Positions 24,196 to 33,530 are shown, numbered from the stretch's first letter. The stretch: 64,000 nucleotides of DNA from an uncultured Clostridium sp. (GCA_946553025.1 CAMNRM010000019.1:1-64000); one strand, 5' to 3'. The notes: generated from the letters alone by a model not told the origin. Numbers and translations are program-made.

Positions 24196-26490
24196 TTATT
24201 TTTTTACAGGAAATTTTACCTGAACTTTAAATAAATCCCCGTCGATAAGGATTTGGAACACCCCTTTCTGCAGCTGTGTTAAGCTCTGGGCGATAGAAAG
24301 GCCCAAACCGCTGCCCTCCGTAGTCCGGGAAACATCACCGCGGACAAAACGCTCGGTCAGCTCACTGCTGGAAATATTCAGCGGATGTTCGGAAATATTT
24401 TTTATGGTAAAGGCAACCCAGTCGCCTTCCTGGTTGATATCAACATAGACACGGCTGTTTGTCATGGCATACTTAAATGCATTATTGTATAAATTTTCCA
24501 GCACCCTCCAGAGCCGACGCCCGTCCGCTTCAATAAGGATCGGCTGTTCCGGAAGCCTGCTGACTAAATATAAGGAGCGGGACAAAAATTTTTCTTCAAA
24601 CTCACCGTTGGTCTGGTGAATCAGTTCGACAAAATCAATATCGGAAATTTCCAGCTTTAAATTCCCCGAACTGGCCTTCGAGGCTTCCACCAAATCTTCG
24701 GTCAGGGTTTTTAATCTCTGGGCCTTCTGTTCAAGAACCTCCAGATAACCCTGGATTTTTTCATCCTGGATCTGCTCCCGCTTAATCAAATCCACATAAT
24801 TGATAATGGAGGTGAGCGGTGTTTTTAAATCATGAGATACATTGGTAATCAAATCCGCCTTAAAGCGCTCGCTTTTAACTTTTTCCTGCAGAGCCGAATC
24901 CAGGTTTTCACCGATATGGTTGATATGGTCGGCGGTAATTTTCTGTTTTCCGCTGAATTCCTCCAGATTTACGCAGTAGCTGATATCGCCGGAAGCAATA
25001 TTGGCAATGGCCTGGTTAATCTTATCTTCCTGCATGGCCTTTACTATCGTTAAGCGGAAACATGCCAGATCCAAAGCTGCCCAAAGAAGGATAATCAGCG
25101 CAAAAAGAATCTGATAGGAGGGCGATTCCAGGTAAAAAAACAGATAGATGGCAGCACAGGCAAAAAGAATATTTACGCCGACAAAAAGGATGTAGCTGTA
25201 GGCGCTGCTCCGCGAAGAAGCTTCGCAGGTAAAGTATTCCTTAACCTCTAAACTGCCCCTCTGCAGCCAGCTGCTGCTCCAGAGTGTTTTTGCCTTGTAG
25301 CGCCGAAGAAGGCTGAAAAAACAGACCAGCGCCACCAGGTAGGCAATCAGGTAAAGCAGAAGTTTTTCCGTATAGTACCAGCTTGAAGCGGCAGTGACCA
25401 GATGAAGAAGGCGAAATCCCACAAACCTTCCCATAAATACACAGACTGCCCCAATCAGGGAAAACAGCAGGATACAGCCTTCCGGGCTAAGACGGTCAAC
25501 CGGCGACAGCACAACCTGGCTGCGATCCTTTCCCTGATAACCGGAAATCAGCATCAGATACAGAAAAGAGAAAAAGCTTCCCACCAGGCCAAATCCCATA
25601 AATATCATTCCCCGCATCGTCCATTTGCGGATGGACGCATAGTTCGCGGACTCCGTGGTGTAGATATCGTGGTAGGGAAAATTGGTATCAATGGAAATCA
25701 CAAAATGCTCAAAACTCTGATTATAAAAAGCCGTCTGGTCTGCCAGATCCAAAAGATAAGTGGGCGGCTTTAACATATTGGTTTCGATAAAGGTTGAATC
25801 CGCAGAAACCTCCGCATAAAGCCCCATGTGCTTAAGCTTTTCCCAGGAAGGCACGGAAACATTCGTATAGTAAACTGTGTCATCCATCTCATCGTTATAG
25901 TTCTGACAAATCAGTTCAAAGGAAAGGTTGGATTCCCCTTCAATCATATTGTAATACACATAGGCATAGCGGGTAAAATTCGTAAGGACTTCATAACATA
26001 AATCCTTCATCTTTGCATAAGCCTGTCCCGGTTCGGTAAGCACCGGATCGGGATCATAGGCTTTATAGTCAATTAACACCGCATTTTCCTTGGCATTCGT
26101 ATTTTCAAGGGGAAGAACCTCGATCGACCAGTCGCTCTGGATCAGATAGCCGTAGTGCTCGCCCAGTTTAATCATATCCTCTAAGGTGTAAGAGGTTTTT
26201 GCATTCTGTCCCTGGCTGACAATCAAAACTTCTTTTCCCGGATCGACTTCGCCGTCGGTTTCAAACGCTTCCTGAAGTCGGACATAATCAAAAATCGCAC
26301 GGATATCCGACTGCAGCTGGTTATAAAAAAGTTCTGACTGTACATAGGTTTCACTTTGCAGCCAGGTAAAACCCCGTCCAAAGTTCGAGTTTGCATACAA
26401 AATATAAATACTGACAATCACCATTCCCAGAGATAGCAGGTGAACAACAACAGCCAGGATTTTTTTCATCTGCGTTAAATCCGCCTTCAT
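24196..26490 (-). CDS. membrane sensor histidine kinase with a multi-pass sensor region
   Basis: A 764-aa kinase. One N-terminal transmembrane helix (about 12-32) is followed by a large extracellular region (about 33-295), then five transmembrane helices (about 296-480). The cytoplasmic kinase core has a HisKA motif NVSHDLKTPL with His553, and an HATPase domain with NLYNNAFKYA and GSGLGLSIAQ. The added membrane helices make it longer than usual kinases of this class. It lies 61 bases downstream of its response regulator in the same direction; the gap holds a half copy of the dispersed palindrome. The signal is unknown. Confidence 0.9.
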   Translation of the reverse strand: MKADLTQMKKILAVVVHLLSLGMVIVSIYILYANSNFGRGFTWLQSETYVQSELFYNQLQSDIRAIFDYVRLQEAFETDGEVDPGKEVLIVSQGQNAKTSYTLEDMIKLGEHYGYLIQSDWSIEVLPLENTNAKENAVLIDYKAYDPDPVLTEPGQAYAKMKDLCYEVLTNFTRYAYVYYNMIEGESNLSFELICQNYNDEMDDTVYYTNVSVPSWEKLKHMGLYAEVSADSTFIETNMLKPPTYLLDLADQTAFYNQSFEHFVISIDTNFPYHDIYTTESANYASIRKWTMRGMIFMGFGLVGSFFSFLYLMLISGYQGKDRSQVVLSPVDRLSPEGCILLFSLIGAVCVFMGRFVGFRLLHLVTAASSWYYTEKLLLYLIAYLVALVCFFSLLRRYKAKTLWSSSWLQRGSLEVKEYFTCEASSRSSAYSYILFVGVNILFACAAIYLFFYLESPSYQILFALIILLWAALDLACFRLTIVKAMQEDKINQAIANIASGDISYCVNLEEFSGKQKITADHINHIGENLDSALQEKVKSERFKADLITNVSHDLKTPLTSIINYVDLIKREQIQDEKIQGYLEVLEQKAQRLKTLTEDLVEASKASSGNLKLEISDIDFVELIHQTNGEFEEKFLSRSLYLVSRLPEQPILIEADGRRLWRVLENLYNNAFKYAMTNSRVYVDINQEGDWVAFTIKNISEHPLNISSSELTERFVRGDVSRTTEGSGLGLSIAQSLTQLQKGVFQILIDGDLFKVQVKFPVKK

Positions 26491-26516
26491 GTTCTTTCCT
26501 TCCAGGCCCTTTACCG

Positions 26517-26528
26517 GTTACTGTTCAC
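26517..26528. repeat. half site of the dispersed palindrome
   Basis: GTTACTGTTCAC, identical to the arm of the 132-bp element at 27279, lies in the short gap between the response regulator and kinase genes. Confidence 0.5.
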
Positions 26529-26551
26529 AGAATTCGGCAAGCTTTGCGGCC

Positions 26552-27247
26552 TTATTGTTTTTCAATTTTATAGCCGACACCCCACACCACCTTTAAATAG
26601 CGCGGTTCCCTGGGGTTAATTTCAATCTTTTCCCGGATATGGCGGATGTGGACAGCCACCGTATTATCCGCGCCGATAGCCTCTTCATTCCAAATCTGCT
26701 CATAAATCTCATCGATGGAAAATACCTTCCCGGCATTCTTCACCAGGAGCAGAAGGATATTATACTCAATCGGCGTAAGGCGTATGGGTTCCCCGTCCAC
26801 AAGAACCTCTTTATTATCGTCATTAATCTGCAGTCCCCCGCACTTATAAATCTGCCCGACGGCCTGCTGGTTTAAATTGCCTAACTGGGTGTAGCGGCGA
26901 AGCTGGGACTTCACCCTGGCCATCAGCTCCAGGGGATTAAAGGGCTTGGTAATATAATCGTCGGCACCGATATTCAGTCCCAGAATTTTATCGGTATCCT
27001 CCGACTTTGCCGACAGGATAATAATGGGAATGCTGCTGGTTTCACGAACCTTTAACGTCGTCCGGATTCCGTCCAGCCCCGGCATCATCACATCCAGAAT
27101 CAAAAGATCCACCTGGTTGCTGTCCAAAAGCTTTAGGGCTTCCGCGCCGTCGTAGGCTTTAATCACATGGAATCCTTCCCCTGTTAAATAAATATCAATA
27201 GCTTCCACGATTTGCTGATCATCATCACATACTAAAATATTTGCCAT
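26552..27247 (-). CDS. OmpR-family response regulator
   Basis: A 231-aa regulator. The receiver domain (1-115) has acidic pocket Asp8-Asp9, phospho-acceptor Asp52 in LILDVMMPG, and the conserved Lys in DDYITKPF. A winged-helix DNA-binding domain (about 135-231) has LTPIEYNILLLL and VAVHIRHIREKIE. It precedes its partner kinase gene. The leader is about 195 bases and contains a 132-bp MITE-like element between promoter and start. Targets are unknown; the neighbouring NlpC/P60 gene is a possible one. Confidence 0.94.
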   Translation of the reverse strand: MANILVCDDDQQIVEAIDIYLTGEGFHVIKAYDGAEALKLLDSNQVDLLILDVMMPGLDGIRTTLKVRETSSIPIIILSAKSEDTDKILGLNIGADDYITKPFNPLELMARVKSQLRRYTQLGNLNQQAVGQIYKCGGLQINDDNKEVLVDGEPIRLTPIEYNILLLLVKNAGKVFSIDEIYEQIWNEEAIGADNTVAVHIRHIREKIEINPREPRYLKVVWGVGYKIEKQ

Positions 27248-27278
27248 GAAAAACTTCCTCCTCTATTGTAGATGGGAT

Positions 27279-27410
27279 GTTACTGTTCACGTAGGTCTGC
27301 GCACTTGCTGCGCTGACCGTATGTTAAACTGGGCCAGTGAGCAAAAATCCCATCGACGAAGGCGATTTTCATGGATTTTTGCCCGTTGCTGTGAACGTGT
27401 GAACAGTAAC
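27279..27410. mobile_element. 132-bp MITE-like element with 12-bp inverted ends
   Basis: Perfect terminal inverted repeats GTTACTGTTCAC (27279-27290) and GTGAACAGTAAC (27399-27410) enclose three parts: a 63-base segment repeated at 33301-33363, a hairpin with 10-bp arms GCAAAAATCC/GGATTTTTGC (27341-27382), and a 26-bp palindrome (27385-27410). The flanks GATGGGAT and, two bases out, TGGGAT may be remnants of a target duplication. No ribosome site or protein-like reading frame is inside. No transposase is in the window, so mobility is inference. Confidence 0.65.
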
Positions 27411-27448
27411 GGTGGGATTAACGGAATACATTATTACAATATGTTTCC

Positions 27449-27478
27449 ATTATACATCAATTTCAGGCTGGTTGCCTA
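27449..27478 (-). promoter_or_regulatory. probable promoter of the response regulator-kinase operon
   Basis: On the minus strand TATAAT (27449-27454) is a perfect -10, with TAGGCA (27473-27478) 18 bases upstream as a weak -35. The 132-bp element lies between it and the start codon. Confidence 0.5.
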
Positions 27479-27550
27479 TTACAATTTCATGAAAAATTTG
27501 GTAATTTTATGTTTCAGCAGACAATCCTGTTCCTTTTTCCCCATGTGCAT

Positions 27551-27584
27551 AAAAAGAAACGGCAGGCAGATGCCACACCGTTTC
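27551..27584 (-). terminator. terminator of the DUF4132 gene
   Basis: On the minus strand GAAACGG...CCGTTTC (27556-27584), with further inner GGCA/TGCC pairing, is followed by TTTTTATG. It lies 26 bases after the stop of the DUF4132 gene. Confidence 0.8.
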
Positions 27585-27609
27585 CTCTTTTGCTCTGTTC
27601 TTTTATCTT

Positions 27610-30600
27610 TTACCGAATCTGTGCCAGAATACTCGGATCTTTTATCTTTTTATCGTCTGCCAGAAGCAGGATCTTGGACATAATCTCTGCGGTCTTTGGA
27701 TCGTCATCCACAAACGGCAGGAACATCCGTCCGCGGTGCTGGGAGTGAACCGGCACGATATTGAGCATGGTATTGCCCATCTGGTGGACAACACCGCTTC
27801 CCAGATGCACGGTATACTTGCCTAAGCTGCCCTCGATAACGGCGTGGTTTTTCTCGACCTTAACATTTTTCACCTTGAACAGTTCCAGATTGCACTGAAC
27901 AATCATCTGACGCATTTCAATCGTGGAATGGCTGGTTTCGGGATCAACGCCGCCCGCATGGGCCACGCTCACGGCCAGATCGACATCCCGCATAACCTCG
28001 CTGTAGATCACATCCGGGATTTCCTTAAGCTTCATCGCCTCAAAGGTCTTTCGATGATAGAATACCACATATTCCAGGGTCGGCGCTTCGATATCACTTG
28101 GCGAGAACCAGTCTGCCATCGCATAGATTCGGGCAATAATATTCTCCTTATAATAGACCTTCTGCAGTCCGTCCTCATAATCCGCCACCCAGCGCCGGCT
28201 GCGAAGCGTCGCCACGGTTTTCTGCGGCTGAATCTGGTTTCCGGCAAACATTAAGGACTTATCCTTCTCCCGCTCTTCCTCCAGCTTCACATACAGTTCC
28301 CGGAATACCTGCTTAAAGGGCTGCTTCATCTGGTGTTCAAACAGGTATTTCTGATAATCCTGCCAGTGTCCGTCCTGGTATAAGTCATAGGGATGGGCGA
28401 TAAAGACCTGTTCGGTCGGCTTCACCTCCAAAACCGCGCCGGACCAGTCCGTTAATCCTTCTTTAGAGAGGAACCCAAAGCGGATCGGTTCTTTTTCCGT
28501 CATCAGCACCAGCGGCGCAAGGATGGGGCAGACAACCGGGTTTCTCATCAGTTCTAAAAGTTCCCACACTTCAAACCTTGTCCGATCCTCCATCGCCTGT
28601 TCCATCATCTGGCGGGTGCGGCGGTACTGTTCCCGAAGCTTTTTATTCCTCTCCTGGTACAGTAAAACCTGTTCGTTCTTTTTTATCTTTGCCGGGATGG
28701 ATTTTAACTGCTTATCCCCCTTCCTGCAAAGCAGGCGGCTCTTTCCGTTTTCATCCACGGAAAGCTTCAGTTCGACTTCCTCCGCACCGTCTACCTTCTT
28801 CCAGTCATAGGAATCGGCAAAACTCTCGGCAAGCTTGGATTCCATGCGCAGGGTCAGCCGGGTAACATCGGTGTAACCGGCATGAACGCTTAAATTCTGC
28901 AAAGCCAAATCTACGGCCTTTCCCTCGCTTGCCCGCCGCTGTGCGCCGAACTTCGTGCTTTCTTTTTTAAACTGCTGGATGAACTGATAGCGATCCAGGA
29001 TATCTTCTTCCTCTTTTTTCTTCCCCTTGGCAAAAGGAAGCAGACCGACACTCATCAAAAGGTCTTTGTTCCGCTTTGCACAGATTTCCTCTTTTAATGC
29101 CTCCTTTTCCACCTTTCCCAGTGCAGCGTCCGCATACTTTCTGGCGCGGCCGTGGGCGGTTCCGCTGGAGGAATACTTGGCGGCGTCATAGAGCAGCTTA
29201 AAGTTTGCTTCCCCTAACTGCTTATAGGCTTCAAAAAACCAGTTAATATCGAATGCCCCGCCCTGCAGTTCTTCCGGCGTTAAGGGCGTGTACTTGGCAA
29301 TAATGGACGTCGTATATTCATCAAATCCCTCATTCGTGTGCGCCTTAAAATAATAACATCCGCTCTGTAAACCCGGAAGCTTTAAGTACTCGGCTAACAT
29401 GGGAATCCACTGCGGCGCATACATCGCCAGTTCCGCCAGACGCTTTTTGCTGATATCCGTCCCCTTTAACGCCTTCTTTAAATCGGCAGCGGTTTCCTCC
29501 GGCTTGGGATGGCAGACCTGCAAGAGATGGCTGAGTACCCCTTTTCTCTCGGACTGGCTCGAACCGTAGGCATAGCCCCGCTGGAAGGAGTCCTTCCCCA
29601 TTGCCGTCATAATGGCAACTAAATAGTCAATCCCATAAATCACATTGATGCTGGAAATGCTGGAAGAAAACGGCGTGTTTTGTTCCCCGCGCTTTAACTC
29701 CACCTGCAGCACCAGGGGAACAGCCTCCCGGTAAATCTCCCGGGCAAGCTTAATCGCCGGAAGTGTTTCCTCGGTAAGGTTGTCATAGCGGTATTTTCCG
29801 TCAACCGGTTCAATCGCATGATTCCCGAAAAAGGCATTTACACTGCTGATCTCCGCATCCCGGTAGTGCAGTAATCCCTTCTTCTCCACGGCGCTTACCG
29901 GCCCCAGAACAGTCCCAAGACGCAGGAAATGGAAAACCGCCTTATAAACCAGGGACTTATCCCAGATTCCCCTTTCCCAGCAGCACACAAAATCCCGAAG
30001 CCCGACATAGGGTGCCTGATAACCGCCGTAGCGGGGATGCAGTTCCTTATCCTTCCACCGATCGTAAGCAAGCTGAAGCCGAAAACGCAGGGAAAATGCT
30101 GTTTCCCAGTGTTCTTCGTCTGCCTGGGAAAGCCAGTTAAACATCTGCTGGATGATCGGGAGATGAAGCCTGCGCACCGTAATCGGATAAGTTTCTTTCG
30201 TCCACCGGGTTTCCTCCGTCTTAAACAGGGCATTTTCCTCATTTAACAGGGAAAGAAATCTTGCCGTCCCTGCAATCCCCCATTTTACGCAGAGTGCTGA
30301 GGGAACATATTGTTCAAACATAACGTCGATAAGCTGTCTTGCCTGGCTTCCATAGCGCAGCCCGGTAATCAGATTTTCAAACGGCGGCCTCTTTTTTCGG
30401 GAAAGAAAATTCTTTTTCTCCTGCCCGAACATCTCCGCATAAAATGAAAGGTTTTTCTTATAGTAATTCTCATTTCCCCGGCATATCTGGTAGAGGTAGA
30501 GCACCATCATCATCTGGGGCGTGCGGATCTCCTTTTGATAAAAATCCTCCCAGAGTTCCCGGAAAGGATATTCGTCCAAGGGTTCAAACTCTGCGTTTGC

Positions 30601-32787
30601 CCGCCCGTAGCGAATCCTGGCAAGCTGCGTCCCCAGAACCATTTCCGTATCCCAGGCCGAGGTATACTCCCTGTCCTTATTTTTTTCAATCAGCGCATTT
30701 AAGTGCTCTAAGATTTCAATGCAGTGCTCCTCGGAAAACGGGGTAAACAGGTTCAATACCTCTTCCGTATCGGCATTTGCCGGCGGAATCACCCACTCCT
30801 TCTTGGGATCGTAAAGCCCGTAGCCCGGCGTATTTACTATATCCTGCGCCTTGCTGCTCTCCCCGGTCAGTTCGTCTAACAGCACCTGCACCTTGCTTGT
30901 AGGGTTTTTAAGTTCGGCTAAGATCGGCGGAATATCCGAAAACGCCTCAGGATTTTTCTGCTTGATACTGAGCGCCATATCCAGCGCCCCCATATGACAG
31001 TCCTCGGAATTTGTCTGAATTAAACGGGAAATACTCGCCTTCTGCCCGCCGATGCTTTGCCTGCGCAGAAGCTTAAGCGTTTCCTTGCGCCCGGTCTTAT
31101 ATTTTAAATTTTTCTCGATCTTACCGTAATCCTCATCCTTCAGTTCAAGGTCATTGACCAGCTGAAAGGCTGCATCCATCGTGTAGCTTTCCGGGTTATG
31201 TAAAAGTTCAAACAGAGCATCTTTTTGTTCCTGCCTTTCCGGGCGATATAAAAAGATGCGCACAACCCATTGACGGAAACTGCTGTCCATCTGCGGAATC
31301 AGCGAAACCACTTCATTAAGATACTCTTCCTTCTGGAGCATCCAGGCAATCAGCGCCATCCTGGACACCACATCGCTGCGGTTAAGCGTAACCTGATGCC
31401 AGGGGAAGATGCAGGGGTCAATCGTCAATCCCTTTTTCGGAAGCCGGTTAAGAATGGTCTGCAGATAGTGGTAAAATTCTTCCGCCTCCTCCCCGCTGTC
31501 AAAATAATTCTCCGGCGCTAACGCCTTTGGTTCGACCACCTTTTTATCGGACGGATAATAGGAACCTCCATAATTGAGCAAATCGCGGAAACACCCGCCG
31601 GGGAAATAAATCAGACCAAACATATAGCAGGCATCCAGTTCCAGATCATCCGAATATTTGCGGATAACTTCCTTGGAAATTTCCAGGCTTAATTTTGTAT
31701 CCTGAATAGAGCCGACAAAATACGATGCCGTCATTATCTGATGACGGCTGCCCTCCCTGGCAAGCTTCTTTACCGCTTCCACGGCAGCTTTGACGTCGTA
31801 AAAACCCTTGGCCCAGAGCGCACAGCTTATGGCAACGGCATCCTCCGTTAAGAGCTGCTCCTCACAAACGCCCTTATCCCGCAGGCACTGTCCCATCATA
31901 CGAACCAGCTTATCGGTAATCCGATCCACACTCTTCTCGTTAAAAATCCCAATCCAGGTGCTGACCGCACGCTTAATGGAAGAATAGCGCACCAGATTAT
32001 TATCCTCAATCACCTTAAATAAATGAAGGAACGCTTCCGGCCTTCCGGCATCCATCGTTTCGCACACCGCCTGCCTAGCCCCTTCCTGGAGGCGGGCAGC
32101 TAAAAGGAAATCCCCTAAAAGCTTATACAGGTCCTCATTCTTACTCATCACGATTCCCCGGATAAGTTCGTGGCTGATCATGGCGGTATTGCCCTCGCCT
32201 AAAAGAATATCCTTCACCGCCTGAATGGTTTCCTGATTCCCGCAGTCAATCTGCGCCGCCAAAAGACCTGCATAATCCCAGTACTCTGTCCGGGCATGGT
32301 CATAGATTTCTTCCGCGTGAAGCTGATAATCCGAATCGCTGATCCCTTTGTCCATATTTCCGGTTAAAATCTGCCCTAAGGAAAACCGGTAAAATTTCAG
32401 GCGCGAACATGCCCAGAGCAAAAGAATGCTGCCCCGGACAAAGGGCACATAACTTTTCGACCGCATACTGCGCCGCCACCATCCGGCGGTCATCTGGTAC
32501 TGGTTCATCTGATCCAGGGCATAGTAAAAGGTTTCTTCCATCCCTTCCGGGACACATGCAGCAACCAGATGGGGAAATTCCCTGCGGTAAAGTTCGCTTA
32601 AGGTTAAATACTTTCCCGATTCCAGCTGCTTTTCCATCCACTCCGCTTCCGTCCGCGGAAGACTATAGCGGTAAGCCGAGGGAAGAAGCTTTCTCTCCAT
32701 GTCCGATAAGCCCTTTGCCTCCCCCTTAATCTTTACTATCCACTTTTCGGTTATTTTTTTCCGCGAGTCATAGGTAAATTCTGCCAT
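27610..32787 (-). CDS. giant DUF4132 domain protein (1725 aa)
   Basis: A 1725-aa soluble protein without signal peptide or membrane helices. The C-terminal third has features of DUF4132 proteins, the family that includes E. coli YehI and MolR. Examples are HPYDLYQDGHWQDYQKYLF, QPFKQVFRELY, RRWVADYEDGLQKVYY, FYHRKTFEAMKLKEIPDV and SLGKYTVHLGSGVVHQ. The N-terminal two thirds look like helical repeats, with many Leu-rich helices. The biochemical role of the family is not established. It is the second gene after the 143-aa partner at 32856-33287. The ribosome site GGAGG lies about 12 bases before ATG, longer than usual. It is the largest gene in the window. Confidence 0.85.
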   Translation of the reverse strand: MAEFTYDSRKKITEKWIVKIKGEAKGLSDMERKLLPSAYRYSLPRTEAEWMEKQLESGKYLTLSELYRREFPHLVAACVPEGMEETFYYALDQMNQYQMTAGWWRRSMRSKSYVPFVRGSILLLWACSRLKFYRFSLGQILTGNMDKGISDSDYQLHAEEIYDHARTEYWDYAGLLAAQIDCGNQETIQAVKDILLGEGNTAMISHELIRGIVMSKNEDLYKLLGDFLLAARLQEGARQAVCETMDAGRPEAFLHLFKVIEDNNLVRYSSIKRAVSTWIGIFNEKSVDRITDKLVRMMGQCLRDKGVCEEQLLTEDAVAISCALWAKGFYDVKAAVEAVKKLAREGSRHQIMTASYFVGSIQDTKLSLEISKEVIRKYSDDLELDACYMFGLIYFPGGCFRDLLNYGGSYYPSDKKVVEPKALAPENYFDSGEEAEEFYHYLQTILNRLPKKGLTIDPCIFPWHQVTLNRSDVVSRMALIAWMLQKEEYLNEVVSLIPQMDSSFRQWVVRIFLYRPERQEQKDALFELLHNPESYTMDAAFQLVNDLELKDEDYGKIEKNLKYKTGRKETLKLLRRQSIGGQKASISRLIQTNSEDCHMGALDMALSIKQKNPEAFSDIPPILAELKNPTSKVQVLLDELTGESSKAQDIVNTPGYGLYDPKKEWVIPPANADTEEVLNLFTPFSEEHCIEILEHLNALIEKNKDREYTSAWDTEMVLGTQLARIRYGRANAEFEPLDEYPFRELWEDFYQKEIRTPQMMMVLYLYQICRGNENYYKKNLSFYAEMFGQEKKNFLSRKKRPPFENLITGLRYGSQARQLIDVMFEQYVPSALCVKWGIAGTARFLSLLNEENALFKTEETRWTKETYPITVRRLHLPIIQQMFNWLSQADEEHWETAFSLRFRLQLAYDRWKDKELHPRYGGYQAPYVGLRDFVCCWERGIWDKSLVYKAVFHFLRLGTVLGPVSAVEKKGLLHYRDAEISSVNAFFGNHAIEPVDGKYRYDNLTEETLPAIKLAREIYREAVPLVLQVELKRGEQNTPFSSSISSINVIYGIDYLVAIMTAMGKDSFQRGYAYGSSQSERKGVLSHLLQVCHPKPEETAADLKKALKGTDISKKRLAELAMYAPQWIPMLAEYLKLPGLQSGCYYFKAHTNEGFDEYTTSIIAKYTPLTPEELQGGAFDINWFFEAYKQLGEANFKLLYDAAKYSSSGTAHGRARKYADAALGKVEKEALKEEICAKRNKDLLMSVGLLPFAKGKKKEEEDILDRYQFIQQFKKESTKFGAQRRASEGKAVDLALQNLSVHAGYTDVTRLTLRMESKLAESFADSYDWKKVDGAEEVELKLSVDENGKSRLLCRKGDKQLKSIPAKIKKNEQVLLYQERNKKLREQYRRTRQMMEQAMEDRTRFEVWELLELMRNPVVCPILAPLVLMTEKEPIRFGFLSKEGLTDWSGAVLEVKPTEQVFIAHPYDLYQDGHWQDYQKYLFEHQMKQPFKQVFRELYVKLEEEREKDKSLMFAGNQIQPQKTVATLRSRRWVADYEDGLQKVYYKENIIARIYAMADWFSPSDIEAPTLEYVVFYHRKTFEAMKLKEIPDVIYSEVMRDVDLAVSVAHAGGVDPETSHSTIEMRQMIVQCNLELFKVKNVKVEKNHAVIEGSLGKYTVHLGSGVVHQMGNTMLNIVPVHSQHRGRMFLPFVDDDPKTAEIMSKILLLADDKKIKDPSILAQIR

Positions 32788-32822
32788 TCGTTATTTCGTC
32801 CTCCTCTCCATCGTCTGTATTC

Positions 32823-32847
32823 GCTACTGTTCACACGTCACAGCAAC
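32823..32847. repeat. dispersed palindromic repeat, copy in the DUF4132 operon
   Basis: GCTACTGTTCACACG TCACAGCAAC is a 25-bp variant of the 26-bp palindrome, placed between the partner gene and the DUF4132 gene. Confidence 0.65.
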
Positions 32848-32855
32848 CTGTATTC

Positions 32856-33287
32856 TTACCAGTAACACCCGGCTAACATCGCCAGGCGGATAAAGGTAAA
32901 TACCGGTTCTTCACCGTCTTTCCAGGGAATGCGCTGCGCAAGCTCTGTTAATTCCTCTTCGTCTGCAAATACCCGGTAAATCCCGTCCTCAAAACACTGA
33001 ACAGCATTTTCCACCGCCTGTTCTTCCCGGGCATCCTCTCCCTGGTGAACATGAAACGAAACCTTCCCGGCAGAGGCCTGGTCCAAAATCTCCTCTTTCG
33101 TCAGGTAAGGAAGAATCTGACCTGCATCCTTTCGCGCATTATAATCCCTTACCCCAAGCCGAACCAGACCGTCCAGCAAATCCCGGACACATTCCGGCTT
33201 TTTCTCCAGGACAAAGGGAACCGGAACAATATCCGCCTTCTTCTGCTTTCCCAACTTCTTCATCCTTGCATAAATTGTAAATGACAT
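32856..33287 (-). CDS. unrecognised 143-aa partner of the DUF4132 protein
   Basis: Family not recognised. The 143-aa protein starts MSFTIYARMKKLGKQKK and contains FVLEKKPECVRDLLDGLVR, TKEEILDQASAGKVSFHVH and FVFTFIRLAML-like hydrophobic stretches near the end; it is acidic in the middle and predicted soluble. ATG at 33287 is preferred because GGAGGG lies eight bases upstream; an in-frame GTG at 33305 would place that site inside the gene. It is followed after 68 bases by the DUF4132 gene, so the two probably form one unit. A 63-bp repeat directly precedes its ribosome site. Confidence 0.7.
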   Translation of the reverse strand: MSFTIYARMKKLGKQKKADIVPVPFVLEKKPECVRDLLDGLVRLGVRDYNARKDAGQILPYLTKEEILDQASAGKVSFHVHQGEDAREEQAVENAVQCFEDGIYRVFADEEELTELAQRIPWKDGEEPVFTFIRLAMLAGCYW

Positions 33288-33300
33288 CTTCACTGCCCTC

Positions 33301-33363
33301 CTCACTGGCCCATTTTAACATACGATCAGCGCAGCAAATGCGCAGACCTACGTGAACAGCAAC
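33301..33363 (-). repeat. 63-bp repeat, inverted copy of 27279-27341
   Basis: On the minus strand this block matches 27279-27341 at 59 of 63 positions. It begins GTTGCTGTTCACGTAGG and ends GGGCCAGTGAG, directly adjoining the ribosome site of the DUF4132 partner gene. Together with 27279-27341 it forms inverted flanks around the DUF4132 locus. Confidence 0.85.
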
Positions 33364-33391
33364 CTTTTTTCCTGTCATCCTCTATCATAAT

Positions 33392-33436
33392 AAAAAAACT
33401 CTGTTTCTGCAACAAATCTGCTGCAAAAACAGAGTT
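33392..33436 (-). terminator. terminator of the tRNA-Lys transcript
   Basis: On the minus strand AACTCTGTTTTTGCA pairs with TGCAGAAACAGAGTT (one mismatch) and is followed by TTTTTTT. It ends seven bases after the tRNA 3' end. Confidence 0.88.
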
Positions 33437-33443
33437 AAAAAAA

Positions 33444-33516
33444 TGCGCCCTCAGGGACTCGAACCCTGGACAAATAGATTAAGAGTCTACTGCTCTACCA
33501 ACTGAGCTAAGGGCGC
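33444..33516 (-). tRNA. tRNA-Lys (anticodon CTT), copy 1
   Basis: 73 nt with acceptor GCGCCCT/AGGGCGC, D arm AGCTCAGTTGGTAGAGC, anticodon loop CTCTTAA (anticodon CTT) and T arm CCAGGGTTCGAGTCCCTG. CCA is not encoded. It is identical to the copy at 33711-33783 and has its own promoter at 33531-33559. Confidence 0.97.
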
Positions 33517-33530
33517 TTGACACAATCGTT

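Noticed and set aside
27246-27683. Reading frame giving a 145-aa product with a VHVGLRTCCADRMLNWASE-like stretch
   Set aside because: That stretch is the 63-bp dispersed repeat read as protein; the same words appear in the frame at 33139-33378 from the inverted copy. No ribosome site, and it overlaps the start of the response regulator on the other strand.
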